Assembly (NCBI RefSeq): GCF_003635165.1
Contig: NZ_ML058597.1
Coordinates: forward strand, 558,001-622,000
Reading direction: 5' to 3'
Source: Burkholderia sp. Nafp2/4-1b
GTDB taxonomy: Bacteria > Pseudomonadota > Gammaproteobacteria > Burkholderiales > Burkholderiaceae
DNA length: 64,000 nt
A program made the position numbers and the translations under genes. The notes beneath the pieces are model-generated. The model was not told the origin of the DNA and ran no database searches. It saw only the letters and a program-made list of their open reading frames with translations. Positions 27,595 through 36,658 of this stretch are shown here, piece by piece. The stretch's first letter is position 1; each line of letters opens with the position of its first letter.

Positions 27595-28501
27595 GATTGA
27601 ACTGAACCAGCTGCGCTGCTTCGTCGCCGTCGCCGAGGAACTGCACTTCGGGCGCGCGGCGAAGCGCCTCTTCATGACGCAGCCGCCGCTCAGCCGGCAG
27701 ATCCAGCTGCTCGAACACGCGCTCGGCATCGCGCTGCTCGAACGCAGCAGCCGGCAAGTCAGGCTGACCGCGGCCGGCGAGCGCTTCCTGCGCGACGCGC
27801 GGCACATCCTCGAATTTTCCGCGCGGGCCGAACAGGCTGCGCAGCGCGTCGCGCACGGCGGGGCCGGGCGCATCACGCTCGGCTTCACGGCGGTGAGCGC
27901 GTACCGGATGATTCCGGTGCTGCTCGCGCATGCGGCGCACGCGCTGCCGGACGTCGATGTCGAGCTGCGCGAAATGGTGTCGACCGTGCAGATCGACGCG
28001 CTCGCGTCGCGCATGCTCGACGCGGGTTTCGTACGCCAGCGCGCTGCGCGCCATCCGCTCGAATACCGGCTCGTGCAGCGCGAGCCGATGCTGGTCGCGG
28101 TCGCGCAGGGCGCGCCGCTCGCCGCGTACGAACGAATCGGCCCGGACGAGCTGGACCGGCAGCCCTTCATCGCGTATTCGCCGAACGAGGGGAAATACTT
28201 CCACGACATGATTTCGGGGATGTTCGCGAGCGCCGGACGCCTGCCGAACTACCTGCATTACGTCGGGCAGACGCATACGATTCTCGGCCTCGTGCGCGCC
28301 GGGCTCGGTGCGGCGCTGGTGCCGGCGTCGGCGCGCGAGCTGCATGTGGACGGCGTGGTGTTCCGGCCGCTCGCAGGCGTCGACGTGGCGGCCGAGCTGT
28401 ATCTCGCATGGCGCGCGGACAACGACAATCCGGCGCTGCCGGTGTTCAACGCGATGGTCGAGCGGTTCCTGACGGAAGGGGCGGACGGCGGCAGCGTCTA
28501 G
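27593..28501 (+). CDS. LysR-family transcriptional regulator, orphan
   Basis: The 302-residue protein starts MIELNQLRCFVAVAEELHFGRAAKRL and contains FMTQPPLSRQIQLLE, the canonical LysR recognition helix. An effector-binding domain fills about 90-295. It resembles the BenM/CatM-like aromatic-sensing subgroup in its helix-turn-helix, but no catabolic operon adjoins it, so targets are unknown. An 83-bp gap separates it from the LysR gene before it. Confidence 0.87.
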   Translation: MIELNQLRCFVAVAEELHFGRAAKRLFMTQPPLSRQIQLLEHALGIALLERSSRQVRLTAAGERFLRDARHILEFSARAEQAAQRVAHGGAGRITLGFTAVSAYRMIPVLLAHAAHALPDVDVELREMVSTVQIDALASRMLDAGFVRQRAARHPLEYRLVQREPMLVAVAQGAPLAAYERIGPDELDRQPFIAYSPNEGKYFHDMISGMFASAGRLPNYLHYVGQTHTILGLVRAGLGAALVPASARELHVDGVVFRPLAGVDVAAELYLAWRADNDNPALPVFNAMVERFLTEGADGGSV

Positions 28502-29100
28502 GGCAGGCGTACCGCTGGTGTCAGCGAGCGGAGCGTTACACACTTACCGTTCCGAAAGCTGACGCGCCGTGCACGCTTTCGAACGCGTAAGCCACGCACC
28601 GCGTCGACCGCTTGACGGTGCATGCCGGTCGGCGCAGGATACGTCGGTGCATTTGGGGCGGGGCGCGCCGGCCGCGCGTTCCCGCATCCGCGACGCGCAA
28701 AACAACAACGATGAGCCTTCACGCACTCCACGCACTCGTACCGGAATCCCGGCGCCGCATTGCTCGGCAGCCCGGAACAACGATGCTCCCGACGCCCGTC
28801 GCGTCACGTATCCGTCATCCCGTTCCGTACCGAGCGTCGGTACACTTTCCCGTCCGCGCGCCGGCCGCGACGCTGCACGGTGCCGATCGGTGCCGCCGCG
28901 TCGCGCCACCGCCTGCCGCACCCGAACGCCGTATCGCGCACGACGTTTACACCGGCGTCTGGTGACGCCGCCGGCGCACGTGCACGCAACGTGCCGCCGA
29001 TCGCCGCGCCCGCGCGGCGGCACCCGAATCCGACGTATTTCGATTGAGCATGACGCAGCACACGCACGCGGTTCAGTTCGAGGTTCAAGGAGAAAAACTC
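28502..29100. other. Gene-free region upstream of the coiled-coil membrane protein
   Basis: About 600 bp contain overlapping open frames on both strands, all Arg/Pro-rich and without ribosome sites; I regard none as a gene. A 17-bp palindrome sits at 28827-28843. The ribosome site aaggag at about 29088 belongs to the next gene. Confidence 0.45.
28827..28843. promoter_or_regulatory. 17-bp palindrome of unknown role
   Basis: GTACCGA-GCG-TCGGTAC is a perfect dyad about 260 bp upstream of the next gene. It could be a repressor site; nothing in the neighbourhood identifies the protein. Confidence 0.35.
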
Positions 29101-29871
29101 ATGTCGCAGCTTTCGAATGAAGCAAACGGCAGTTCGGGGAGTGGCAAGGTCAAGCTGATCAAATGGGCGATCATCGTCGCCGGCGTCGCGATCGCGGCTC
29201 CGGCCGCGCTGTTCATCCTGAAGGGGTTGGTCGCGCTGATCGCGGCGGCCGTGATCGGCCTGGGCGCGATCTATTTCGCACCGGTCGTCGCGATGAAGTT
29301 CGCGAACCAGAAGGTGAGGATGATCGTGGAAGAAGCGCAGGCGAATCCGATCGAGACGCTGATCAACCAGCTCGCGGAAAAGCGCCAGGCCGCGCAGAAA
29401 TTCGCGGACAGCATCACCGCGTTCCGCACCGAGGTGAAGAACTTCGAGAGCAAGACCGAGCTGTTCGAGAAGCAGTATCCGGACGACGCGCCCCGCTTTC
29501 GCTCGCAGCTCGACACGATGAAGCAGCTGCTCGCGTTCCGCGAAGGCCGCTACAAGCAGGTGCAGGCCGAGCTGAAGAATTTCGCGTCGGCGATCGATCG
29601 CGCGAAGGCGATGTGGGACATGTCGCAGGCGGCGCAGCAGATGAACAAGCTCGCGGGCCGGCAGGCGGCCGACACGTTCGAGCAGATCAAGACCGACGTG
29701 GCCGTCGATTCGGTGATGCGCTCGGTCAACAAGGCGTTCTCCGAAATGGAGACGTCGCTGATGGACAACCCCGAGGTCAAGCAGGCGCTGCAGCAGGCGG
29801 TGATGAACGGCACGCCCGTGCCCGGCCCCGATGCGGCACATGCCGCCGCATTGCCGTCGAAACAACAATAA
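29101..29871 (+). CDS. Coiled-coil inner-membrane protein of unknown function
   Basis: ATG 29101 after a strong ribosome site (aaggag) gives 256 residues. Two hydrophobic helices (about 18-62) follow a short Ser/Gly-rich N-terminus. Residues about 75-215 are charged and helical with heptad character (AEKRQAAQKFADSITAFRTE, then QVQAELKNFASAIDRAKAMW), recalling PspA-like or band-7-associated coiled coils without matching a family I can name. The next gene follows after 20 bp, so the two form an operon. Confidence 0.6.
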   Translation: MSQLSNEANGSSGSGKVKLIKWAIIVAGVAIAAPAALFILKGLVALIAAAVIGLGAIYFAPVVAMKFANQKVRMIVEEAQANPIETLINQLAEKRQAAQKFADSITAFRTEVKNFESKTELFEKQYPDDAPRFRSQLDTMKQLLAFREGRYKQVQAELKNFASAIDRAKAMWDMSQAAQQMNKLAGRQAADTFEQIKTDVAVDSVMRSVNKAFSEMETSLMDNPEVKQALQQAVMNGTPVPGPDAAHAAALPSKQQ

Positions 29872-29891
29872 CTTCCCGCAGGCACGCAACC

Positions 29892-31028
29892 ATGAAAAAA
29901 CTTCTCGGCGCAATCGCGTTTCTGGTGGTGCTCGTCGGCGTATGGATCGTCCATGAGGGCGGCCTGTCGACCCTGATGCACGCGCACGACTCAGCCTCAT
30001 CGGGCACGACGTCCGCGCAATCGGCCGACGCGGGCCAGCCCGCGCAGCCGTCGACATCGGGCAACGTGGTGCCGGCCGGCTTCACGCCGCAGGCGAGCAC
30101 GCTGAAGTCGATCGCCGAAAACGGCCTCGTGCGGATCTCGGTGCAGAACCCGAGCGAGCCGTTCTTCGGCGAGGACAAGGGCGCGCCGCACGGCTTCAAC
30201 GTCGAGTTCGCGCGGCTCCTGTTCGCGGATCCGTCGTTCTCGCACGGCGGCAAGCCGGTGGTCGTCGATACGCGTCACGAAGTCGACACGTACCCGGGCG
30301 TGCCGAAGCAATTGCTCGACACCGACGCGAAGGGCAACCACGTCGTCGACGTCGCGATGGACGGGCTGACGTTCGCGGACAACACGCCGGCGGGCGTCGT
30401 CTACTCGGTACCGTACGTCGACGATTTCGGCTATTCGCTGATCGTGCGGCAAGGCTCGGCGATCCGCTCGGCCGACGATCTGGCCGGCAAGACGGTCGGC
30501 ATCCTGAAGGGCGACCCGGACGTGCGGGCGTTCGTCACGCGCCAGTATCCGAACGTGCGGTTCGTCGACGTCGACGATTCCGACCCGGCGTTCATCGCGA
30601 AGAGCCTCGACGGTCGTGCGGTCGACGCGTTCATCTACGACTACCCGTTCGCGGTCAGCTCGATCAAGGGCACCGACCTGAAGTTCGCGGTGACCAAGCT
30701 CGACGGCTCGAACCTCGCGTACAAGATCGGCGTGCGCGCCGACGACCAGGATCTGCTGATCTACCTGAACGCCGCGATCGCGAAGCTCAAGCAATCGCCG
30801 CAGTATCTCGAACTGCTGCGCAAGTACTTCGTCAGCGACCAGACGATGACGACCGCGGCGGCATCGGGCGAGCTCAACTACGTGGTGAAGGCGGGCGATA
30901 CGCTGAACCTGATCGCGGCCAGCAAGCTCGGCAGCGGCCAGCGCTATCGCGAGATCCAGCGCCGCAACAACCTCGCGAACCCGAACCTGATCCTGGCCGG
31001 CCAGCATCTGGTGATTCCGGTCCGCTAG
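29892..31028 (+). CDS. Solute-binding (SBP_bac_3) protein fused to a LysM domain
   Basis: A 378-residue protein has an N-terminal signal anchor (KKLLGAIAFLVVLVGVWIV). A Ser/Ala/Gln linker leads to a family-3 solute-binding domain (about 70-315) with ENGLVRISVQNPSEPFFGEDKGAPHGFNVEFARLL-like lobe 1 and DDLAGKTVGILKGDPDVRAF in the hinge region. A C-terminal LysM domain (about 330-377) runs from YVVKAGDTLNLIA to LAGQHLVIPV. The LysM should bind peptidoglycan. No ABC permease or ATPase gene is nearby, so it may act as a sensor or tethered binding protein with the upstream coiled-coil membrane protein. Confidence 0.83.
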   Translation: MKKLLGAIAFLVVLVGVWIVHEGGLSTLMHAHDSASSGTTSAQSADAGQPAQPSTSGNVVPAGFTPQASTLKSIAENGLVRISVQNPSEPFFGEDKGAPHGFNVEFARLLFADPSFSHGGKPVVVDTRHEVDTYPGVPKQLLDTDAKGNHVVDVAMDGLTFADNTPAGVVYSVPYVDDFGYSLIVRQGSAIRSADDLAGKTVGILKGDPDVRAFVTRQYPNVRFVDVDDSDPAFIAKSLDGRAVDAFIYDYPFAVSSIKGTDLKFAVTKLDGSNLAYKIGVRADDQDLLIYLNAAIAKLKQSPQYLELLRKYFVSDQTMTTAAASGELNYVVKAGDTLNLIAASKLGSGQRYREIQRRNNLANPNLILAGQHLVIPVR

Positions 31029-31074
31029 CCGCGGCGCGAAGTGGCGAAAGAAGGCAGGGGAAAGTGAAGCGACA

Positions 31075-31111
31075 CGCGAGGCCCGCCGGAGAAGATCCGC
31101 CGGGCCTCGCG
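31075..31111. terminator. Bidirectional terminator hairpin
   Basis: An 11-bp stem CGCGAGGCCCG with CGGGCCTCGCG, extended by four inner pairs (CGGA/TCCG) around a short loop, separates the convergent LysM-fusion and antiporter genes. Confidence 0.75.
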
Positions 31112-31121
31112 CCGTTGGGCA

Positions 31122-32210
31122 TCAGTGGGTGATCGACAGGAACAGGTAAGCGGCGAACAGCGCCAGGTGCACGACACCGTGCAGCACCGTCGTGCGCCCC
31201 TGGCTCAACGTCAGCGTACTGACCAGCAGCGTGAGGGCCAGCAGCACAGTTTCCATCGCGCCGATGCCGAGCGTGAGCGGCTGGCCGACCCAGATGAACA
31301 CCGCCGCGACGGTCGGGATCGTGAGCCCGATGCTCGCGAGCGCCGAACCGAGCGCGAGGTTCATGCTGGTCTGCAGGCGATTCGCGCGCGCGGCGGTCAC
31401 GGCGGCGAGCCCTTCCGGCAGCAGCACGAGCGCGGCGATCACGATGCCGACCGCGGCTTCGGGTGCGCCGAGCTTCAGCACCGCATGCTCGACGGCCGGC
31501 GACAGCAGCTTCGCGAGCAGCACGACCGACACGAGACTCGCGAACAGCAGCACCATGCTGATGACCGCGGTGCGGTTGCTCGGCGCCGCCGCGTGCACGG
31601 TTTCGTTCGCGCTGTCGTGCGCGGCGAGGAAGTAGTCGCGATGGCGCACGGTCTGCACGAACACGAAAGCGCCGTACAGCACGAGCGACGCGACGCCCGC
31701 GAACGCGAGCTGCGATTTCGAAAAGAACGGGCCCGGCGCGGCGCTCAGGTAGTTCGGCATTACAAGCGACAGCACCGACAGCGACGCGAGCACCGCGAGC
31801 GCCTTGCTCGCGCCGCGGCCCTGGAAGTCCTGTTCGCCGTGCTTCCACGCGCCGACCAGCAGGCAGATGCCGACGATGCCGTTGCAGATGATCATCACGG
31901 CGGCGAACACGGTATCGCGCGCGAGGCCCGACTTCTCGGGCCCGGCGCCGAGCATCACCGACACGATCAGCGCGACTTCGATGACGGTCACGGCGACCGC
32001 GAGCACGAGGGTGCCGAACGGCTCGCCGACGCGGTGCGCGACGACTTCGGCATGGTGGACGGCGGCGAACACCGCGCCGGCGAGCGCGGCGGCGAACACC
32101 GCGATGACGAGGCCTTCGGCCGGCACGACGCGCGACAGCGCGAGTACCAGCCATGCGGCAAGCGGGGCCCAGAGGGTCCAGCGCGGGAGCTGGTTGGACG
32201 AAATCGGCAT
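31122..32210 (-). CDS. ChaA-type calcium/sodium:proton antiporter
   Basis: The 362-residue membrane protein has about 11 helices in two repeats. Each repeat carries an acidic signature of the CaCA superfamily: AVTVIEVALIVSVML in the first half and ALVLLPEGLAAVTAARANRLQTSMNLALGSALASIGLTIP spread across the second. The H/E-poor cytosolic loop at about 115-130 separates them. ChaA expels Na+, Ca2+ or K+ in exchange for protons at alkaline pH. It appears monocistronic, with about 550 bp to the next, divergent gene. Confidence 0.87.
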   Translation of the reverse strand: MPISSNQLPRWTLWAPLAAWLVLALSRVVPAEGLVIAVFAAALAGAVFAAVHHAEVVAHRVGEPFGTLVLAVAVTVIEVALIVSVMLGAGPEKSGLARDTVFAAVMIICNGIVGICLLVGAWKHGEQDFQGRGASKALAVLASLSVLSLVMPNYLSAAPGPFFSKSQLAFAGVASLVLYGAFVFVQTVRHRDYFLAAHDSANETVHAAAPSNRTAVISMVLLFASLVSVVLLAKLLSPAVEHAVLKLGAPEAAVGIVIAALVLLPEGLAAVTAARANRLQTSMNLALGSALASIGLTIPTVAAVFIWVGQPLTLGIGAMETVLLALTLLVSTLTLSQGRTTVLHGVVHLALFAAYLFLSITH

Positions 32211-32695
32211 GGACGGTTTTCCTATGCGAGTGGCGGCGCGCGACGCGCCGTCACGGGTTGACGAAGCCCGGCCGGATGATCCGCCGAACGAGAACGATGA
32301 AACTGATGGGCGGCAGCACGGAGCGGCGCTGCCTTGGGTTCGCCGCGTTGACGCGGCGAGGGCGCGGGCGGGCCGAAGCCCGTCGCTGGGTGAAACGGTT
32401 CGATGCGACCGGAGGCCGATGGCCGCGCGTGCTGACGTGATGGTCGCCGCACCGATAGTTCGGAACCGACCGCGGAAGAACGGCGGGCGATGGACGGCGG
32501 CGGCATGACACGCGGTTTCCCCCTGAAATCCGGCGATTTGTCGAATTTTAGCAGGCGTTTCGGGGTCACTATCTCATATTCGAACCCTTTCATTGACCTT
32601 TCGGTTTGCAAAAAGTGCCCCGAGCATTCGATTTTTTTGTCTTTGCACTTTGCATAACGGTCTCTTGCACGACAAATTCGGGCTCGCCCTGACAT
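32211..32695. other. Intergenic region between antiporter and paa operon
   Basis: The first 300 bp are GC-rich with no convincing gene. From about 32510 the sequence becomes AT-rich (T runs near 32630), as expected of a promoter region. The antiporter promoter should lie near 32211-32350, but I cannot place it. Confidence 0.4.
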
Positions 32696-32701
32696 AAATA
32701 T

Positions 32702-32722
32702 ACCGACCGGTCGGTTTATAAT
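32702..32722 (+). promoter_or_regulatory. paa promoter with TetR-type operator
   Basis: A perfect 14-bp palindrome ACCGACC-GGTCGGT (32702-32715) abuts a consensus -10 hexamer TATAAT (32717-32722), 36 bp before the paaH start. No good -35 is spaced 17 bp upstream. The palindrome resembles the operator recalled for the TetR-family phenylacetate repressor PaaR of beta-proteobacteria; a dimer bound here would cover the promoter. Confidence 0.7.
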
Positions 32723-32757
32723 CGCTCGCACTTCCACTTCATGACGGATCGCAAGCG

Positions 32758-34314
32758 ATGGCTGTTTCTTCTGCACATTCGGTGAATTCGGGCGCGCTGG
32801 CGCCGTCGGCGGTCGTCGGCGTGATCGGCGCGGGTGCGATGGGCGCGGGCATCGCGCAGGTCGCGGCGGCCGCCGGTCATACCGTGTTGCTGTACGACCT
32901 GAACGAAGCCGCGTGCGACAACGCGCTGGCCGGCATCCGCGCGCAGTTCGCCCGGCTAGCGGAGAAAGGCCGGATGGAACCGGCGCAGGCCGATGCGGCC
33001 GGCAGCCGGATTCGCGCGGTGCGCTCGCTGGCGGAGTTCGCGGGCGCCGCGCTGATCGTCGAGGCGGCGGCCGAGCGGCTCGACGTGAAGCGCGAGATCT
33101 TCGCGACGCTCGAGCGCCATGTCGACGATGCGTGCGTGCTGGCGACCAACACGTCGTCGATCTCGATCACGTCGATCGCGGCCGGGCTGCGCGCGCCGCA
33201 GCGCGTGGCCGGCCTGCATTTCTTCAACCCGGCGCCGCTGATGGCGCTCGTCGAGGTGGTCAGCGGGCTCGCGACTGCACCGGAGGTCGCGCAGACGCTG
33301 TACGACACGGCCGCCGCGTGGGGCAAGCGGCCGGTGATGGCTAAATCGACGCCGGGCTTCATCGTGAACCGCGTCGCGCGGCCGTATTACGCGGAGGCGT
33401 TGCGCGTGCTGAACGAGCAGGGCGGCACGCCGGCGTCGATCGATGCGGTGATGCGCGAGGCCGGTGGTTTCCGGATGGGGCCGTTCGAATTGATGGACCT
33501 GATCGGCCACGACGTGAACTTCGCGGTGACGGAGTCGGTGTTCCGCGCGTACTTCAACGATCCGCGCTATACGCCGTCGCTGATCCAGCAGGAGCTCGTG
33601 AACGCGGGCTTCCTCGGGCGCAAGTCCGGGCGCGGCTTCTATTCGTATGCGGACGACGCGACGCCGCCGGCGCCTGAGCTCGAAACGCCGCACGCCGCGC
33701 CGGCCGACGTCGTGCTGTTCGAGCAGGACGGCCCGGCCGCCGCGCTGCATGCGCGCCTCGCCGACCGCATCGCGGGCGCGCGGCAGAACGGCGCGCATGC
33801 CGACGAACTGCTCGCCGTGGCCGGCCGCGCGTCGATCGCGCTGACGGACGGCCGCACCGCGACGGCGCGCGCCGCGCAAACCGGCGTGGCCGACCTCGTG
33901 CTCGTCGATCTCGCGCGCGACTACGCGCAGGCCGGCCTCGTCGCGCTGACGCGCGCGCTTCAGTGCAGCGATGCCGCCTATGCCGATGCGGTCGGCCTGT
34001 TCCAGCAGGCGGGGTTCCGCGTCGTCGGCGTGGCCGACGTGCCGGGCATGGTCGCGATGCGCACCGTCGCGATGCTCGCGAACGAGGCGGCCGACACGGT
34101 GAACCAGGGCGTGTGCTCGCCGGCCGATCTCGATCTCGCGATGGAGAAGGGCGTGAACTACCCGTGCGGCCCGCTCGCGTGGGCCGATGCGATCGGCATC
34201 GGCCGCGTGCACCGCGTGCTGTCGAACCTGGCGGCGAGCTACGGCGAGGACCGCTATCGCGTGTCGCCGCGCCTCGCCGCGCTGCACGCGGCCGGCCGCC
34301 CGTTCCGTTCGTAG
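32758..34314 (+). CDS. paaH: 3-hydroxyacyl-CoA dehydrogenase PaaH (phenylacetate pathway)
   Basis: The 518-residue protein has the NAD-binding Rossmann motif VIGAGAMGAGIAQVAAAAGH (about 23-42) and the dehydrogenase signature HFFNPAPLMALVEVVSG. A second 3HCDH C-terminal domain (about 400-510) gives the length typical of PaaH (about 500). It oxidises 3-hydroxyadipyl-CoA to 3-oxoadipyl-CoA late in phenylacetate degradation. It is first in an operon with paaK (58 bp) and an enoyl-CoA hydratase. The ribosome site is weak. Confidence 0.9.
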   Translation: MAVSSAHSVNSGALAPSAVVGVIGAGAMGAGIAQVAAAAGHTVLLYDLNEAACDNALAGIRAQFARLAEKGRMEPAQADAAGSRIRAVRSLAEFAGAALIVEAAAERLDVKREIFATLERHVDDACVLATNTSSISITSIAAGLRAPQRVAGLHFFNPAPLMALVEVVSGLATAPEVAQTLYDTAAAWGKRPVMAKSTPGFIVNRVARPYYAEALRVLNEQGGTPASIDAVMREAGGFRMGPFELMDLIGHDVNFAVTESVFRAYFNDPRYTPSLIQQELVNAGFLGRKSGRGFYSYADDATPPAPELETPHAAPADVVLFEQDGPAAALHARLADRIAGARQNGAHADELLAVAGRASIALTDGRTATARAAQTGVADLVLVDLARDYAQAGLVALTRALQCSDAAYADAVGLFQQAGFRVVGVADVPGMVAMRTVAMLANEAADTVNQGVCSPADLDLAMEKGVNYPCGPLAWADAIGIGRVHRVLSNLAASYGEDRYRVSPRLAALHAAGRPFRS

Positions 34315-34372
34315 CCACCGGCCCCGTTACTTCGAATACGACAACGACATCACTCCACTGGAGGAGCACCCG

Positions 34373-35695
34373 ATGACTCACCCTACGCACCCCGCCGCCG
34401 CCCTCGACCCGATCGAGACCGCCAGCCGCGACGAACTGCAGGCGCTGCAGCTCGAGCGCCTCAAGTGGTCGTTGCGCCACGCGTACGACAACGTTCCGCA
34501 CTATCGTCGGACGTTCGACGCGGCGGGCGTGCATCCGGACGACCTGAAGTCGCTCGCCGATCTGGCGAAATTCCCGTTCTCGACCAAGAACGACCTGCGC
34601 GACAACTATCCGTTCGGCCTCTTCGCGGTGCCGCGCGAGCAGGTCGTGCGCGTGCACGCATCGAGCGGCACGACCGGCAAGCCGACCGTGGTCGGCTACA
34701 CCGCGCGCGACATCGACACGTGGGCGAACGTGACCGCGCGTTCGATCCGCGCGGCCGGCGGCCGTCCGGGCGACACGCTGCACAACGCGTTCGGCTACGG
34801 GCTGTTCACGGGCGGCCTCGGCATTCACTACGGCGCCGAGCGGCTCGGCTGCATGGTGGTGCCGATGTCGGGCGGGCAGACCGAGAAGCAGGTGCAGTTG
34901 ATTCGCGATTTCGAGCCGAAGATCATCCTCGTCACGCCGTCGTACATGCTGAACCTGATCGACGAGATGGTGCGGCAGGGAATGGACCCGGCCGAGTCGT
35001 CGCTGAAGATCGGCATCTTCGGCGCGGAGCCGTGGACGCAGGCGCTGCGCGACGAGGTGGAGACGCGCGTGGGCATCGACGCGCTCGACATCTACGGGCT
35101 GTCGGAAGTGATGGGCCCGGGCGTCGCGTGCGAATGCGTCGAGACGAAGGACGGCCCGGTGATCTGGGAAGATCATTTCTATCCGGAGATCATCGATCCC
35201 GTGACCGGCGAAGTGCTGCCGGACGGCAGCGAGGGCGAGCTCGTGTTCACGTCGCTGACGAAGGAAGCGATGCCGGTGATCCGCTACCGCACGCGCGACC
35301 TCACCGCGCTGCTGCCGCCGACCGCGCGCGCGATGCGCCGCCTCGCGAAGATCACGGGCCGCTCCGACGACATGCTGATCGTGCGCGGCGTGAACGTGTT
35401 CCCGAGCCAGATCGAGGAAATCGTCGTCGCGCAGACGAAGCTGTCGGGGCTGTTCCAGATCACGCTGTCGCGCGACGGCCACATGGACCGGCTCGACCTC
35501 GCGGTCGAACTGCGCTCGGAGGCCGCCGCCGGCATGACCGACGGCGAGCGCGCGGCGATCGCGCGCGAGCTGCAGCACCGGATCAAGACGATGATCGGCG
35601 TGTCGGCCGGCGTGACCGTGCTCGCCGCGGGCGGCATTCCCGCGAGCGCGACCGGCAAGGCCCGGCGCGTGATCGATCGCCGGCAGGCCGCCTGA
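34373..35695 (+). CDS. paaK: Phenylacetate-CoA ligase
   Basis: The 440-residue ligase begins at ATG 34373 after ggaggag. ANL-family motifs are HASSGTTGKPTVVGYT (P-loop, about 96-111), the IYGLSEVMGPGVACEC block, and the C-terminal RSDDMLIVRGVNVFPSQIEE hinge; the C-terminal Lys lies in SATGKARRV. It activates phenylacetate with CoA and ATP, the first step of the pathway. B. cenocepacia carries two paralogues, and a copy beside paaH on the second chromosome is the one called PaaK2; this is probably it. Confidence 0.93.
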   Translation: MTHPTHPAAALDPIETASRDELQALQLERLKWSLRHAYDNVPHYRRTFDAAGVHPDDLKSLADLAKFPFSTKNDLRDNYPFGLFAVPREQVVRVHASSGTTGKPTVVGYTARDIDTWANVTARSIRAAGGRPGDTLHNAFGYGLFTGGLGIHYGAERLGCMVVPMSGGQTEKQVQLIRDFEPKIILVTPSYMLNLIDEMVRQGMDPAESSLKIGIFGAEPWTQALRDEVETRVGIDALDIYGLSEVMGPGVACECVETKDGPVIWEDHFYPEIIDPVTGEVLPDGSEGELVFTSLTKEAMPVIRYRTRDLTALLPPTARAMRRLAKITGRSDDMLIVRGVNVFPSQIEEIVVAQTKLSGLFQITLSRDGHMDRLDLAVELRSEAAAGMTDGERAAIARELQHRIKTMIGVSAGVTVLAAGGIPASATGKARRVIDRRQAA

Positions 35696-35734
35696 GTTCC
35701 GCCGTTCCCTGTACTCCCTGAGGAAACCTGTTCG

Positions 35735-36535
35735 ATGGATGGATTGAAGACCCTGGCCGTCGCCGTCGATGCGCGCGGCATCGCGACCGTCGCGCTGCAG
35801 CGCGGCGACGTGCTCAACGCGTTCGACGAGACGATGATCGCCGAACTGACCGACGCGTTCACGACGCTCGGCCGGCGCGACGACGTGCGCGCGATCGTGC
35901 TGCGCTCGGCCGGCCGCGCGTTCTGCGCGGGCGCCGACCTGCAGTGGATGCAGCGCGCGAGCGCGAACGACGCGGCGGCGAACCTGCGCGATGCCGAGCG
36001 GTTCGCCGCGATGATGCGCGCGATCCGGCAGTGCCCGAAGCCGACGGTCGCGCGCGTGCAGGGCCACGCGTTCGGCGGCGGCGTGGGCCTCTGCGCGGCC
36101 TGCGACATCGTGATCGCGAGCGAGCACGCGCGCTTTTCGGTCAGCGAGGCGCGCTTCGGCATCCTGCCGGCGGTGATCGGCCCGTACCTGGTCGAAGCGG
36201 TCGGCCAGCGCCAGGCACGCCGGCTCGCGCTGACCGCGACGCAGCTCGCAGCCGCCGAAGCCGTCGCGATCGGGCTGATCCACCAGGCCGTGCCGCTCGA
36301 CGCGCTCGATGCCGCGCTCGACCGGACGCTCGCCGAACTGAGCCGCAACGGCCCGAACGCGCTGATGGAGATCAAGCGCTTTTTCGATGCGATCGGCGAG
36401 TACCCGCCGTCGGACGAACGCGCGGCATTCACCGCGCAGACGATCTCGCGCGTGCGGGCGACGCCGGAAGCGAAGGAGGGTTTCGCCGCGTTCTTCGCGA
36501 AGCGGCCGCCGGCGTGGGAGCCGGGCGCCGAATAA
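35735..36535 (+). CDS. Enoyl-CoA hydratase/isomerase family protein (PaaF-like role)
   Basis: A 266-residue crotonase has oxyanion-hole segments AGRAFCAGADLQWMQ (about 59-73) and HAFGGGVGLCAACDIVIAS, with Glu in SEARFGILPAVIGPY as the catalytic acid region. The GADLQWM sequence and the ending GFAAFFAKRPPAW are typical of methylglutaconyl-CoA hydratases, yet its place after paaH-paaK points to hydration of 2,3-dehydroadipyl-CoA (PaaF). The role is inferred from context. It is the last gene of the operon, followed by a hairpin. Confidence 0.85.
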   Translation: MDGLKTLAVAVDARGIATVALQRGDVLNAFDETMIAELTDAFTTLGRRDDVRAIVLRSAGRAFCAGADLQWMQRASANDAAANLRDAERFAAMMRAIRQCPKPTVARVQGHAFGGGVGLCAACDIVIASEHARFSVSEARFGILPAVIGPYLVEAVGQRQARRLALTATQLAAAEAVAIGLIHQAVPLDALDAALDRTLAELSRNGPNALMEIKRFFDAIGEYPPSDERAAFTAQTISRVRATPEAKEGFAAFFAKRPPAWEPGAE

Positions 36536-36543
36536 GGCCGTCG

Positions 36544-36567
36544 CGCGGCCCGCCGGCGCGGGCCGCG
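36544..36567 (+). terminator. Terminator hairpin after paa operon
   Basis: A 9-bp stem CGCGGCCCG with CGGGCCGCG over a 6-base loop follows the hydratase stop by 8 bp, then atttg. The T run is weak. Confidence 0.55.
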
Positions 36568-36658
36568 ATTTGCGTCTCGGGCGCGGGCGCTTGCTCTACA
36601 ATGCGTGACCCCCGGCCCTGACCGTTGCCGGCCCAGCCCCGACCGCTTGTTCGCCCCG

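Noticed and set aside
28544-29120. Overlapping frames on both strands upstream of the coiled-coil gene
   Set aside because: Arg/Pro-rich products with no start signals; neither strand is favoured.
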